Source of the DNA: Nocardioides marinus
GTDB taxonomy: Bacteria > Pseudomonadota > Alphaproteobacteria > Rhodobacterales > Rhodobacteraceae
DNA length: 64,000 nucleotides
Direction of reading: 5' to 3'
Assembly: GCA_019801415.1 (NCBI GenBank)
Contig: JAHVJD010000005.1
Location: forward strand, 1 to 64,000
In this document: positions 18,029-27,019 of the stretch, one piece after another
Layout of the letters: the number at the start of each line of letters is the position of its first letter
How positions within the stretch are numbered: the first letter of the stretch is position 1
The notes under the pieces: model-generated
What the model was told of the DNA's origin: nothing
Seen by the model: the letters and a program-made list of their open reading frames with translations, nothing else
Databases searched by the model: none
Position numbers and translations under genes: made by a program

Positions 18029-19318
18029 CTACATCAGCCTCGGCAGCCATAGGGCCAGACCGGGAATGAGGATGAGGAGAAGGATGCGGATCGCATCCGC
18101 CGCAACGAACGGGGTCACACCGACGAACATCTTGCGCAGTGGCACTTTGGGCAGCACCCCTTGCAGGACATAGATATTCATCCCCACGGGCGGTGTGATC
18201 AGTGCCACCTCAACCAGCGTGACAACGAGGATGCCGAACCAGATCGGATCGTAGCCAAGATGCAGGATCAGCGGAAACGTGATGGGGATGGTGAGCAGCA
18301 GCATCGACATGCTTTCCAGAACGCAGCCCAGGATCAGGTAGATCGCCACGATCACCAGCATCATGGCCCATGCCGGAAGATCTAGCCCGGCAACAAAGCT
18401 GTTCAGCGCCGCGGTGAAGCCGGCAACGTTGATGAAGTTGCCAAACACCTGCGCCCCCACCAGAACAAAGAAGATAGACGCGCTCATGATCGCGGTTTGC
18501 CCTAGTGTTTGCAGAAAGCTCCACAACGTCAATTTGCGCCGCCAGACAGTGATCGCCAAAGCGCCAACAGCACCAACGCCCGCGGCTTCGGTCGGGGTGA
18601 AGAAATTCCCGTAGATCCCGCCGATGACAAGACCGAACAGCAAAATGACGGATCCGACCGCTCGCAGCGCCACCAGCCGTTCTCGCCAGCTGCTGCTGTC
18701 ACCCGCTGGACCCGCCGCCGGGTTCAATGCGGTCGTAACAACGACCGCGCCCACATATAGCAGCGCGCCCAGCAGGCCAGGCAGGATGCCCGCGATGAAC
18801 AGCTTGCCGATGTCTGTCTGGGTCAGGATGCCATAGACAATCAGGACGATGCTGGGCGGGATCATGATCCCCAGGGTGCCCGCCGCCGCGATGGAGCCGG
18901 ACGCAAGGGAATCGTCGTATCCATAGCGTTTCATCGATGGATAAGCGACGCGGCCCATCGTGGCCGAAGAGGCAAGGCTGGAGCCGCAGACAGCTGCAAA
19001 CATGCCACCGGCGATGATGGTGGAAATCGCCAATCCGCCGCGCCGGTGACCGACAAAGCGATAAGCCAGATCAAACAATTCCTTTGATATCTCTGCCCGA
19101 CTGATCAGGTTACCCATCAGCATGAACAGAGGGATGACCGACATGTTGAAGTTGTGGACCGTGCGATAGGCCGTATCCGCGGCCATGTATCCGGCCGGCC
19201 CCCAATCCACGATCCAGGCGAAACCGCCGACGCCAATCGCCAGCATCGCCAGGGCAATCGGCACCTCCAGAAACAGCAGCAGGAAAAGCAGCGCCAACGC
19301 GCAGAGCATGACCGTCAT
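18029..19318 (-). CDS. TRAP transporter large permease (DctM family)
   Basis: A 429-residue membrane protein of the DctM family with about 12 hydrophobic segments. IPLFMLMGNLISRAEIS, GTLGIMIPPSIVLIVYGILT and LITPPVGMNIYVLQGV are family signatures. I start at 19318 (MTVMLCALALLF); the open frame upstream is the dctQ gene read in another frame. The start codon shares one base with the dctQ stop, a coupled arrangement typical of TRAP operons. Confidence 0.92.
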   Translation of the reverse strand: MTVMLCALALLFLLLFLEVPIALAMLAIGVGGFAWIVDWGPAGYMAADTAYRTVHNFNMSVIPLFMLMGNLISRAEISKELFDLAYRFVGHRRGGLAISTIIAGGMFAAVCGSSLASSATMGRVAYPSMKRYGYDDSLASGSIAAAGTLGIMIPPSIVLIVYGILTQTDIGKLFIAGILPGLLGALLYVGAVVVTTALNPAAGPAGDSSSWRERLVALRAVGSVILLFGLVIGGIYGNFFTPTEAAGVGAVGALAITVWRRKLTLWSFLQTLGQTAIMSASIFFVLVGAQVFGNFINVAGFTAALNSFVAGLDLPAWAMMLVIVAIYLILGCVLESMSMLLLTIPITFPLILHLGYDPIWFGILVVTLVEVALITPPVGMNIYVLQGVLPKVPLRKMFVGVTPFVAADAIRILLLILIPGLALWLPRLM

Positions 19319-19806
19319 CAGACTTCTCCCATACCCTCGGAATCCGGTGCCTTGCGACTGAACGGCAATACAATGGCGGACACCATGCACATCGCAGCCG
19401 CGAACCACGCAAACGGCGCCAGCGGGAAGCCTGCGAAAATTGCCCGCGCCCCGGCACTGCTCATCTGATTGCCAAGCCGCAGCAAGTGCCAGGCAAAGAA
19501 CAGGTAGACTGCGACGCCGACGCCCCGGCTCAAGGCCATGAACAGAAGATCCACCCACCGGTAGCGGTCGGCGACTGTCCGAAAGAGCGTCACGCGCACA
19601 TGTTCCTGACGCAGCGTGACAATCGGCAGCGCCGCAAAGACCATCGCACCAACGGCGATTTCAGTGATCTCATAGGCGCCGGGGATCGGACGGTTCAGGC
19701 CGCGCAGGATCACGTCCGAAAAAGACACCGCCATCAGGACAACGATGCAGAACGAAGTGAGCAAGTATAGCGGAAACAAAATCCTGGAGGCGATGGTATA
19801 GGGCAT
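19318..19806 (-). CDS. TRAP transporter small permease (DctQ family)
   Basis: A 162-residue protein with four predicted membrane helices and the DctQ pattern YEITEIAVGAMVFAALPIVT followed by QEHVRV. It is the small membrane subunit of the TRAP importer. GAGGAGG stands 5 bases before the ATG at 19806; a GTG directly before it is less well placed. It is 34 bases downstream of the aldo/keto reductase gene, so the importer genes lie in one transcription unit with it. Confidence 0.9.
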   Translation of the reverse strand: MPYTIASRILFPLYLLTSFCIVVLMAVSFSDVILRGLNRPIPGAYEITEIAVGAMVFAALPIVTLRQEHVRVTLFRTVADRYRWVDLLFMALSRGVGVAVYLFFAWHLLRLGNQMSSAGARAIFAGFPLAPFAWFAAAMCMVSAIVLPFSRKAPDSEGMGEV

Positions 19807-19840
19807 CACACCTCCTCTCGAACAGCGGACAGATTACGGA

Positions 19841-20914
19841 TCATGCCCCGTGAACCTTGTCAGCCGGGTTTGTATTGAGATTGTACTTCATGATCTTGCC
19901 ATGCCGCCCATTGCGGTCCCCTTCGAGCCCGTAAACCGGACCATTGGGCCCCGCTGCCTGTTCCAGCACGGCAGCGATCGCCGCACGGTCCTCGGCATCA
20001 AGGGACACTTTGAACACCTCGAGAGTCTTGGGCAGATGGCGCGCGTAGCGCGCGCCGACTATGGCGCCCGCGACCTGCGGCTGGTCCAGCACCCAGCGGG
20101 TTGCGATGGTAGACAGCGCAACGCCATGCTTGTTTCCAATGTCCTGCAACACCTGGAGCAGCGACTGGAACAGCTCCCACGATCCGAATTCATCTATGAT
20201 GAGCCGGTACTTGATGAGGCTGCGGTTTTCGAACACAAACCCCGGATCGGGCTTGCCGAGCCAGTTCTCGGTCAGAAATCCCCCTGCCAATGTGCCGTAA
20301 CACAGGATCTGAACATCCCGGCGCGCGCCCCAATCTGCAAAGGTCCCGGCCGGCCTGCGGTCCAGCAGCGAATACTGCACCTGCGCGGACACCACGTCGA
20401 ACCCCGCATCAATGAACTGGTCCATAACCGGAGCGTCCCAGTTGGTCGCTCCCAGATTGGCGATCTTGCCTTTGCGCTGGCAATCCTTCAGCACCTCAAG
20501 CTGTTCGACCGCATTGCCCACGGCCATGTCCCACCAGAAGAATTGAACCAGCGGGATACGGTCGATCTGCAGGCGTCGCAGGGACCGGTCCACGATCGCC
20601 TCGACCTCTTCCGGCCGGATGTCCGCCAGGCGCGACAGGTCGGGGACCAGTTTGGTGTGGACCACCACGCGGTCCGCCACCTCGGAACCGCGGCGGCGCC
20701 GGACATCCGCGATGAAATGGCCGATCATCTCTTCAACGCCGGTATAGATGTCTGCGCAATCGAACGTCGTGATCCCGGCGTCAAGAAAGGCTTCCATGTC
20801 TGCGATAGCATCCTGCTTTCGCACCTCCCCGTGGCCGCCGGCCAGCTGCCAACCGCCCTTGATGATGCGGGACATGCGGTGGCCGGGGCGCAGTTCTGCA
20901 GTTTCCACGGTCAT
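19841..20914 (-). CDS. Aldo/keto reductase family oxidoreductase
   Basis: A 357-residue TIM-barrel NAD(P)H reductase. TTFDCADIYTGVEEMIGHF carries the catalytic Asp and Tyr, and VVHTKLVPD the catalytic Lys. The C-terminal part VALSTIATRWVLDQPQVAGAIVGAR is the cofactor-binding pattern. The family reduces carbonyl groups of sugars, ketones or aldehydes. The start at 20914 (MTVETAELRPGHRM) overlaps the end of the TIGR04076-type gene by 4 bases (ATGA). The substrate is not predictable from sequence. Confidence 0.88.
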   Translation of the reverse strand: MTVETAELRPGHRMSRIIKGGWQLAGGHGEVRKQDAIADMEAFLDAGITTFDCADIYTGVEEMIGHFIADVRRRRGSEVADRVVVHTKLVPDLSRLADIRPEEVEAIVDRSLRRLQIDRIPLVQFFWWDMAVGNAVEQLEVLKDCQRKGKIANLGATNWDAPVMDQFIDAGFDVVSAQVQYSLLDRRPAGTFADWGARRDVQILCYGTLAGGFLTENWLGKPDPGFVFENRSLIKYRLIIDEFGSWELFQSLLQVLQDIGNKHGVALSTIATRWVLDQPQVAGAIVGARYARHLPKTLEVFKVSLDAEDRAAIAAVLEQAAGPNGPVYGLEGDRNGRHGKIMKYNLNTNPADKVHGA

Positions 20915-21297
20915 TTGTCTTCCTTCCAATAGGGCGTGCCGCGCTGGTCCGGCAGGCCTGTTGTGGCCGCATGAGAAAACCAGCGCTTGTTTTCGCGGTG
21001 AATACGCAGCCGCCCGCCGCAATGCGGATCCGGGCAGGCGACCTCGGCATCGGTCGTCATCCAATCGTCGGCATCCGTCTCTCGCTGCTTGGCCGCAAGC
21101 AACGGCAGAACCGACGACAGGGCATACATCGAAATCCGGGTGTCCTGATCAAACACAAGGTTCTCGCCGACAACGCGGAAGGCCTCTCCTTCAACATGCC
21201 GGCACACCGGTGTCCGTCCGTCCAGCACGGTCTCAACCTTCAGATCGTAGAGCCAGAAACCCCGCTCTTTCTTACCCTCCATACCGCGCCTTTCCAT
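20911..21297 (-). CDS. Small TIGR04076-type protein
   Basis: A protein of 128 residues (123 if the ATG at 21282 is used, which has AAAGG in front). The core GEAFRVVGENLVF, ISMYALSSVLPLLAAKQR, DDWM and CPDPHCGGRLRIHR fits the small TIGR04076 family, whose role is unknown and which often accompanies aldo/keto reductases. The paired cysteines in the CPDPHC segment could bind metal. It is the first gene of the minus-strand operon and is divergent from the GntR regulator. Family assignment is by recognition only. Confidence 0.65.
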   Translation of the reverse strand: MERRGMEGKKERGFWLYDLKVETVLDGRTPVCRHVEGEAFRVVGENLVFDQDTRISMYALSSVLPLLAAKQRETDADDWMTTDAEVACPDPHCGGRLRIHRENKRWFSHAATTGLPDQRGTPYWKEDK

Positions 21298-21323
21298 GCT
21301 TGACCGACTCCACTGTGATGTGT

Positions 21324-21334
21324 GATATTTTATC
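21324..21334. promoter_or_regulatory. AT-rich palindrome between operon and GntR gene
   Basis: GATATTTTATC is a short inverted repeat (GATA/TATC) 33 bases before the GntR ATG and just upstream of the divergent operon start. FadR-subfamily regulators bind short palindromes in such positions. This is a candidate operator only. Confidence 0.3.
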
Positions 21335-21366
21335 AAAGATACGTTTCTAAGCTGTCAAGGGCGAAC

Positions 21367-22014
21367 ATGAGCACACCGATCATTCCCCGCATCGATCCCC
21401 TGAAACTGCGTGAAAATGTCTATTTTTCACTCCGCGACGCCTTCACCCGCGGCGCATTTGCCCCTGGCGACGTGCTGAGCCTGCGCTCTTTGGCCGATCA
21501 ACTCGGGGTTTCCATGACCCCCGTGCGCGAAGCGGTGCGGCGGCTGGTAGCGGAGGGCGCACTTGTCGATACGCCATCGCGCACCCTAATGGTTCCAGCT
21601 TTCGACGCGCGGCGCGCCGCAGACCTGAAGGCCGCGCGGTTGGCGCTGGAAAGCTTGGCTTTGGACCAGGCGATGGACCGGATCAATGATGCCGACATCG
21701 ACCAGCTTGAAGAGATCCTGTCGCGGCCTTCGACCAGCACGACAGGACAGCCCGACCTTGTCGCAAATCACGACTTCCATCAAATGCTGTACGGCTTCAG
21801 CCAGTCAGAGATCCTGCTGCCGATGATCGAGGCTCTTTGGCTTCAGTATGGCGCATATTTGAACCTAATCATCAGCACCCCCGCCTCAAGTGAGATCGAC
21901 GAACACGCGCATCACCGCGCGCTTATCGCCGCCCTGCGTGAGGGACGCAGAACCGACGCACATGCTGCACTGAAGGCTGATATCACCCGGTCGTTTCATA
22001 TCTTACTGCCCTAG
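21367..22014 (+). CDS. GntR family regulator, FadR/FCD subfamily
   Basis: A 215-residue regulator. Residues about 10-75 form the winged helix-turn-helix (LADQLGVSMTPVREAVRRLV), and 85-215 the all-helical FCD ligand domain with metal-binding histidines in NHDFHQMLYG and HAHHRALIAAL. I start at 21367; an upstream ATG at 21322 lies within the promoter region. It is divergent from the TRAP/reductase operon and most likely represses it until the imported acid or its derivative binds. Confidence 0.9.
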   Translation: MSTPIIPRIDPLKLRENVYFSLRDAFTRGAFAPGDVLSLRSLADQLGVSMTPVREAVRRLVAEGALVDTPSRTLMVPAFDARRAADLKAARLALESLALDQAMDRINDADIDQLEEILSRPSTSTTGQPDLVANHDFHQMLYGFSQSEILLPMIEALWLQYGAYLNLIISTPASSEIDEHAHHRALIAALREGRRTDAHAALKADITRSFHILLP

Positions 22015-22478
22015 GTCAGCCTCTGAATTATGTCTTCCTGCCCTTTTTATGGACCGGAACGGGGCACAACGAGGATGTAAAGCAGCTTAAGCCGCTCGGC
22101 GCGGATACGCCGAGCGCAGAGGTGGTCTTCGCTCCGGCCGAAGGCAAGATGGAGACGCAGCAGGTTCTGTTCGGACCGATCGACGGCATTGAATTGCGTT
22201 GATGCTGGCACGCTGTGCGGGCCTGACCCCAAAGGGGTCGGAATAAGCGCGCAATTTTTCGCGGTGCTTGTTTATATCGCTGAAGAAAACGATGTGGTCA
22301 GTTGCTTAATATCCGCTCTTGCGTCCAGGCGGACTGCGCGTTCGCGTTAGCAGCGAAATCACATTCTCCGCCGTTGCACACTCCCGCTTCCAGCCTATTG
22401 CGAGACTCCACCTGGTTATCGTGGGCTGCAATGCAGTCAGGAAGTGCCTTTATTCGTGCGGCTTTGTGAATGCGCCTC
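22015..22478. other. Gene-poor stretch with a coding-like remnant and a hairpin
   Basis: A plus-strand frame ending at about 22202 (LKPLGADTPSAEVVFAPAEG near its middle) has no start or ribosome site and may be the tail of a lost gene. GACCCCAAAGGGGTC (22225-22239) is a perfect hairpin with a 3-base loop but no T-run. Nothing else is recognisable up to the LuxR gene end at 22479. Confidence 0.35.
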
Positions 22479-23045
22479 TCAACTCTGTACAATCATTTTT
22501 GCAACGAGTTCTGCCGCATTCTGGACACCGAGCTTCTTCATGACGGAGCTGCGATGAACTTCTACGGTTCGAGGGGATATTCCCATCGCAAGGCCCGTTT
22601 CCTTGCTGGTGAAGCCATTTACAATATGTCGGGCAACCTCGCGTTCTCTGGGCGTTAATGTGGAGGACGTCGACGGTCGGGTTTCCAAGTGATCGAACGT
22701 CCAAACCATCAATCGAAAGGGATCGGTCGGGGTCAAAGTCCGTCCTGACGCTCGGGTCCAGATGACCTCACCGCTGCGGCATTGCATGAAGCGCTCGTCC
22801 GTATAACGCGGCCGACCATCCAGCCAGCGCCGCCAACGGGAGCCTGTCTTTTCGTAATCGACACTTGAGGGGTAGAGGATGCGGATTGATTGTCCTTCAA
22901 GTTCATCGCGGGACCAGCCAAAAATGCGCTCCACCTCCGTATTCACAAGCTGAATTTTGCGATTCGACAGCACCATTAGGCCGATCGGAGCGTCCATGAA
23001 CCCCGTCAAAATAAGGTCGGACTCCGAAATCTGGTCGTAATCCAT
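22479..23045 (-). CDS. PAS-LuxR transcriptional regulator
   Basis: A 188-residue regulator with an N-terminal PAS sensor (about 10-115; APIGLMVLSNRKIQLVN, IFGWSRDELEG) and a C-terminal LuxR/FixJ-type helix-turn-helix (LTPREREVARHIVNGFTSKE, then ISPRTVEVHRSSVMKKL). It lacks a receiver domain, so it probably senses a ligand or redox state directly. It is divergent from the thiolase/acyl-CoA ligase/TRAP operon across 116 bases that hold repeated TACGTA motifs, and is the likely local regulator. Confidence 0.9.
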   Translation of the reverse strand: MDYDQISESDLILTGFMDAPIGLMVLSNRKIQLVNTEVERIFGWSRDELEGQSIRILYPSSVDYEKTGSRWRRWLDGRPRYTDERFMQCRSGEVIWTRASGRTLTPTDPFRLMVWTFDHLETRPSTSSTLTPREREVARHIVNGFTSKETGLAMGISPRTVEVHRSSVMKKLGVQNAAELVAKMIVQS

Positions 23046-23073
23046 GGGCCGCTTCCTTTCTCTGCACCTGCAT

Positions 23074-23104
23074 CTACGTAGTACATACGTATTTTTATAC
23101 GTAG
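23074..23104. promoter_or_regulatory. Repeated TACGTA motifs, candidate operator
   Basis: CTACGTA (23074-23080) and TACGTAG (23098-23104) are a perfect inverted repeat, with two further ACGTA-like half-sites between them (ATACGTA and ATACGTAG). The block sits between the PAS-LuxR gene and the thiolase gene. NarL/LuxR-type regulators bind such spaced half-sites, so this is a plausible operator for both directions. Confidence 0.45.
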
Positions 23105-23161
23105 TTCCACGGATAGCTGAGATATTTTTTTTCCAGCACCTTTGTTCCCGGAGGACATTAC

Positions 23162-24337
23162 ATGACCCAGGAAATTTATATCACAGGCTCTGGCCACACT
23201 CGGTTTGGCCGCCTCGATGCCACGCTCGAAACGCTGATCGTCGAGGCCGCGCGTGAAGCACTGGAGGAAGCACAGATTCCGCCGGCTGAAATCGACGCCA
23301 TTTTTCTCGGCAACTTCAATTCCGGACTTGTGCCTGACGGGTTTGCCTCCTCACTCATTCTGCAGGCGCATCCTGACCTGCGCTTTACACCTGCTGCGCG
23401 CTGCGAAAACGCCTGCGCCTCGGGCGCGGCCGCGATTCATGCCGGGCTGAACGCCATTTGGGCGGGCCAGGCACGGAACGTTCTGGTGGTTGGCGCCGAA
23501 AAGATGACGCACCGCTCCACGCAAGAGGTTACCGCCGCCCTGGCGGGTGCGGGATATCAGAATAATCCGGCAGAAGCGGCCCTGAGTTTTCCGCAGGTCT
23601 TTGCCCTTGCGGCTGATCAATACGCGGAGCGCTATGGCGATCCGCTGGATGCGATGGCGCGTATTGCGGCAAAGAACCATGAAAACGCAATGAAAAACCC
23701 GCTGGCCCATATGCACAAGCCGCTGGCCTATGAGGTGTGCCGCGAGGTGAGCGAGAAGAACCCGCTTATCGCACCGCCTTTGCGGCTGAGCGATTGCTCT
23801 TTGGTCACGGATGGGGCCGCTGCGATTATTCTGAGCGCCTCTGGCGCCCACGCTGCGGATGCAGTGGCCCGCGTGCGGATTGCAGCCGCCGAGCATGTGT
23901 CCGATTTCCTTCCGATGAGCCGCCGCGATTTCGTGGCATTCGAAGGGCCGGAGCGCGCCATTCGCGCGGCCTATGACGCGGCCGGGATTACGGTTGCAGA
24001 TCTGGATTTCGCAGAAGTCCACGACTGTTTCACCCCGGCGGAGCTGCTGATCTATGAAGCGATGGGGCTCACCCCCAAGGGTCAGGGCGCGCAGGCGCTG
24101 GAGCAGGGCACCGTCTATGCGGACGGGCGCACTCCGGTAAACTTGTCCGGCGGTCTCAAGGCCAAGGGACACCCGGTCGGTGCCACCGGCGTGTCGATGC
24201 ATGCACTGGGGTTCCGGCAATTGACCGCGCGTGCTGGAGGGATTCAGCGTGCCGGTGCCGAATGGGGGCTCGCGTTCAACATGGGCGGCGCGGCCGTCGC
24301 AAATTACGCAACCATTTTGCAAGCCGATCGCGCCTGA
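23162..24337 (+). CDS. Thiolase family protein (acetyl-CoA C-acyltransferase-like)
   Basis: A 391-residue thiolase. The active-site cysteine lies in ENACASGAAAIHAG. The C-terminal catalytic residues lie in VHDCFTPAELLIYEAMGL and GGLKAKGHPVGATGVSMH. These point to the SCP-x-like thiolase branch, which cleaves or forms beta-ketoacyl-CoA. A CGGAGGACATTAC leader precedes the ATG. It is followed after 25 bases by an acyl-CoA ligase gene, so the pair can activate an imported acid and shorten its chain. Confidence 0.88.
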   Translation: MTQEIYITGSGHTRFGRLDATLETLIVEAAREALEEAQIPPAEIDAIFLGNFNSGLVPDGFASSLILQAHPDLRFTPAARCENACASGAAAIHAGLNAIWAGQARNVLVVGAEKMTHRSTQEVTAALAGAGYQNNPAEAALSFPQVFALAADQYAERYGDPLDAMARIAAKNHENAMKNPLAHMHKPLAYEVCREVSEKNPLIAPPLRLSDCSLVTDGAAAIILSASGAHAADAVARVRIAAAEHVSDFLPMSRRDFVAFEGPERAIRAAYDAAGITVADLDFAEVHDCFTPAELLIYEAMGLTPKGQGAQALEQGTVYADGRTPVNLSGGLKAKGHPVGATGVSMHALGFRQLTARAGGIQRAGAEWGLAFNMGGAAVANYATILQADRA

Positions 24338-24362
24338 AGATCACCCGGGAACTGCTAAAACT

Positions 24363-25874
24363 ATGAATATCGCAAATTGGCTGTATCAGACCGCCTTGTC
24401 CTGGCCCGCCCGGCCGGCACTCTATCAGGGGGACGTCCTTCGCCAGACCTATTCCGACTTGTTGCAGGCGGTCTGCAACCGGGCCGCCTGGCTGCGTGAC
24501 CAGCATGGCATCCGCAGCGGTGACCGGGTCGCGGTCTTTGCCAGAAATGCGCCGGAGTATATCGAAGTACTGCATGCCTGCTGGTGGCTCGGGGCTGTTG
24601 TTATCCCCGTCAATTTCAAACTGCACCCCCGTGAAGCCGAGTGGATCATCCGCGATGCCGCTGCGGCGCTGACACTGACGGAAAGCGGAACGGTGTTTGC
24701 GGCTGAAGACGGCATCGCCGAGGCAAAGCTTGCAGCACCGGTTGCAAATCAGGGCAAGATCACCGCGCCCGAACCGGTCTGTACACAGGCGCTCGCATGG
24801 CTGTTCTACACCTCGGGTACCACCGGCACACCCAAGGGAGTCATGCTCAGCCATGACAACCTGCGGCACATGACCCTGTGCTATGCGCTGGATGTCGATG
24901 CCGCCCAACCCGATGATCACATGCTTTATGCCGCGCCCATGTCCCACGGTGCAGGGCTTTACATGTTCGCGCAGATCCGCGCGGGCGGCGCGCATCTCAT
25001 CCCTGCGTCGTTCGGGTTTGACTGCGAGGAGATCATTGGCCTCGCCGAAACCCGCGGCAACCTCGTGTTCTTTGCCGCGCCAACAATGGTCAAACGCTTG
25101 ATTGCCGCTGCGAAACAGCAGGGCTACGCGGGGGACGGCATCCGCACCATCATCTATGGCGGCGGGCCGATGTATGCCCATGACATCGACGAGGCGCTTG
25201 CCTGTTTCGGTTCGCGTTTCGTGCAGATCTACGGACAGGGCGAATCTCCCATGACAATCTCTGTGCTGTCGCGCGATCTGGTCGCGGATCAGACCCATCC
25301 GCGCTGGAAGGCGCGGCGAGCCTCTGTCGGCATTGCGCAAGGGGCTGTGAAACTGGCGGTTCTGGGCACCGATGGAGAGGTTTTGCCAGCGGGTCATACC
25401 GGGGAAATCTGTGTCCAGGGCCCAACCGTGATGACTGGCTACTGGCAAAACGAACCGGCTAGCGCGCAGGCGTTGAAACAGGGTTGGCTGCACACCGGCG
25501 ATCTGGGCCATCTCGACGAAGACGGCTTTCTCTACCTCACCGACCGCTCCAAGGATGTCATCATCTCGGGTGGCACCAACATCTACCCGCGCGAGGTCGA
25601 GGAAACGCTTCTGGCCCACCCTGCGGTCTTTGAAACAGCCGTCATCGGCGAACCGGAGCCGGACTGGGGCGAGCAGGTTGTTGCATATGTCGTGTTTGAA
25701 CCCGGCAGCAGCGCCAGCGAGGCCGAGCTTGACAGCTGGTGCCGCCAGCATATCGCCGCCTTCAAACGCCCCAAACGCTATGTGGTCGTCCCGGAGTTGC
25801 CCAAAAACAGCTACGGCAAGGTCTTGAAAACCGATCTGCGCTGCCGCACAGGAGCCGAGGCCGCCCCCGCATAA
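24363..25874 (+). CDS. Acyl-CoA synthetase (AMP-forming)
   Basis: A 503-residue ANL-superfamily ligase. The AMP-binding signature LFYTSGTTGTPKGVMLSHDN, the motif YGQGESPM, the hinge LHTGDLGHLDEDGFLYLTDRSKD and the C-terminal lysine segment KNSYGKVLK are all present. It converts a carboxylic acid, ATP and CoA to acyl-CoA, AMP and PPi. I chose the ATG at 24363, after the thiolase stop, rather than the longer frame that overlaps the thiolase. The substrate is presumably the acid carried by the TRAP importer downstream. Confidence 0.92.
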   Translation: MNIANWLYQTALSWPARPALYQGDVLRQTYSDLLQAVCNRAAWLRDQHGIRSGDRVAVFARNAPEYIEVLHACWWLGAVVIPVNFKLHPREAEWIIRDAAAALTLTESGTVFAAEDGIAEAKLAAPVANQGKITAPEPVCTQALAWLFYTSGTTGTPKGVMLSHDNLRHMTLCYALDVDAAQPDDHMLYAAPMSHGAGLYMFAQIRAGGAHLIPASFGFDCEEIIGLAETRGNLVFFAAPTMVKRLIAAAKQQGYAGDGIRTIIYGGGPMYAHDIDEALACFGSRFVQIYGQGESPMTISVLSRDLVADQTHPRWKARRASVGIAQGAVKLAVLGTDGEVLPAGHTGEICVQGPTVMTGYWQNEPASAQALKQGWLHTGDLGHLDEDGFLYLTDRSKDVIISGGTNIYPREVEETLLAHPAVFETAVIGEPEPDWGEQVVAYVVFEPGSSASEAELDSWCRQHIAAFKRPKRYVVVPELPKNSYGKVLKTDLRCRTGAEAAPA

Positions 25875-25929
25875 GCCCAAGCGAATTTTTCCGGGCACGA
25901 GGAGCCCGGTTCCAACGGAGGAGAACCCA

Positions 25930-27015
25930 ATGAAAAGACGCGACTTTCTGAAAAGCTCAGGCGCTATGGCCGGCGCGGGGCTGATCGCGGGCCTGCCCGG
26001 CCTTGCCCATGCCGCAACCTCGCTGAAATTTGACAGCTATGTCAGCGAAACCGCCGGCCCGTCCTGGATCGACCGCTGGTTCCTCGAAGAGCTTGCCAAG
26101 CGCAGCAATGACGAGATCGGCATCAAATACTACTGGGCGGGCAGCCTCAACAAGGTCGGCGAGCATCTGGGCGCGGTGCGCGACAGCACCAGCGAGATGA
26201 CCCTGATCTCGCCGGGCTATTATCAGGCGGAACTGCCGGTCACGCGTGGTCTTGAATGGTATTTCCGCATGGAACGCGCCGACGAGCTGCAACTGGTGTG
26301 CCGTGACGTCTTCGAAAACTTCGCGCCGCTGCGGCAGGAATGGGAAGACCGTCACCGCAGCAAGGTGTTGTACTGGACCAACTGGAACTACGCGCCTCTG
26401 GTGATGCGCGATCCGATCAGCTCGATCGCCGATATCAAGGGCAAGAAGATCCGCGGCTACGGCGTGGCCACCGATGTGATCGAAAGCCTGGGCGGCATTG
26501 CCGTTCCGATGGCCGCGGGCGAGGTCTACCAGGCGCTCGAACGCGGGGTTCTCGACGGGGTCTACGGCTTCGATTTCGTCACCGCTGTCGCCTACAAGCT
26601 GCATGAGACCGCACCGAATTTCTACGACATCGGCGACGGACCGCATGCGCCTGCCGCCACCATCATGAATCGCCGTGTCTGGGAGGGTCTGCCCGCCGAA
26701 CACCAGCAGATCTGCACCGATCTCGCCGATGAGCTGTATGGCGGAAAATTCACCGAGATCTACAACAAGGTGCTGACCGACTACGTCCAGAAAGCGCAGG
26801 CAGAAGGCGTGGTGCTGTCCTCCCTGTCGGACGACGAAAAGCTGCGCACCAAGGCCGTCGTGCAGCCGGAGCAGGTCAACAAATGGGTCGACACCGTGGC
26901 GCGCCCCAACGGCATCGACGGCGCGGCCATGCAGGCCGTTGTAGAAGAGGCGATTGCCCGTCACGCGGGCACCGGGGCGATGAAACGTCCGGTCGAAATC
27001 GCGGCGGGCCTGTAG
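25930..27015 (+). CDS. TRAP binding protein with Tat signal (DctP family)
   Basis: A 361-residue binding protein. The N-terminus MKRRDFLKSSGAMAGAG is a canonical twin-arginine signal (RRDFLK), so it is probably folded before export, with cleavage near AHA-AT. The mature part contains IKGKKIRGYGVATDVIESLG and the DctP-typical GVLDGVYGFDF. It is the ligand receptor of the second TRAP system. An AACGGAGGAGAACCC leader gives a strong ribosome site. It is five bases ahead of dctQ. Confidence 0.9.
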   Translation: MKRRDFLKSSGAMAGAGLIAGLPGLAHAATSLKFDSYVSETAGPSWIDRWFLEELAKRSNDEIGIKYYWAGSLNKVGEHLGAVRDSTSEMTLISPGYYQAELPVTRGLEWYFRMERADELQLVCRDVFENFAPLRQEWEDRHRSKVLYWTNWNYAPLVMRDPISSIADIKGKKIRGYGVATDVIESLGGIAVPMAAGEVYQALERGVLDGVYGFDFVTAVAYKLHETAPNFYDIGDGPHAPAATIMNRRVWEGLPAEHQQICTDLADELYGGKFTEIYNKVLTDYVQKAQAEGVVLSSLSDDEKLRTKAVVQPEQVNKWVDTVARPNGIDGAAMQAVVEEAIARHAGTGAMKRPVEIAAGL

Positions 27016-27019
27016 GCCG

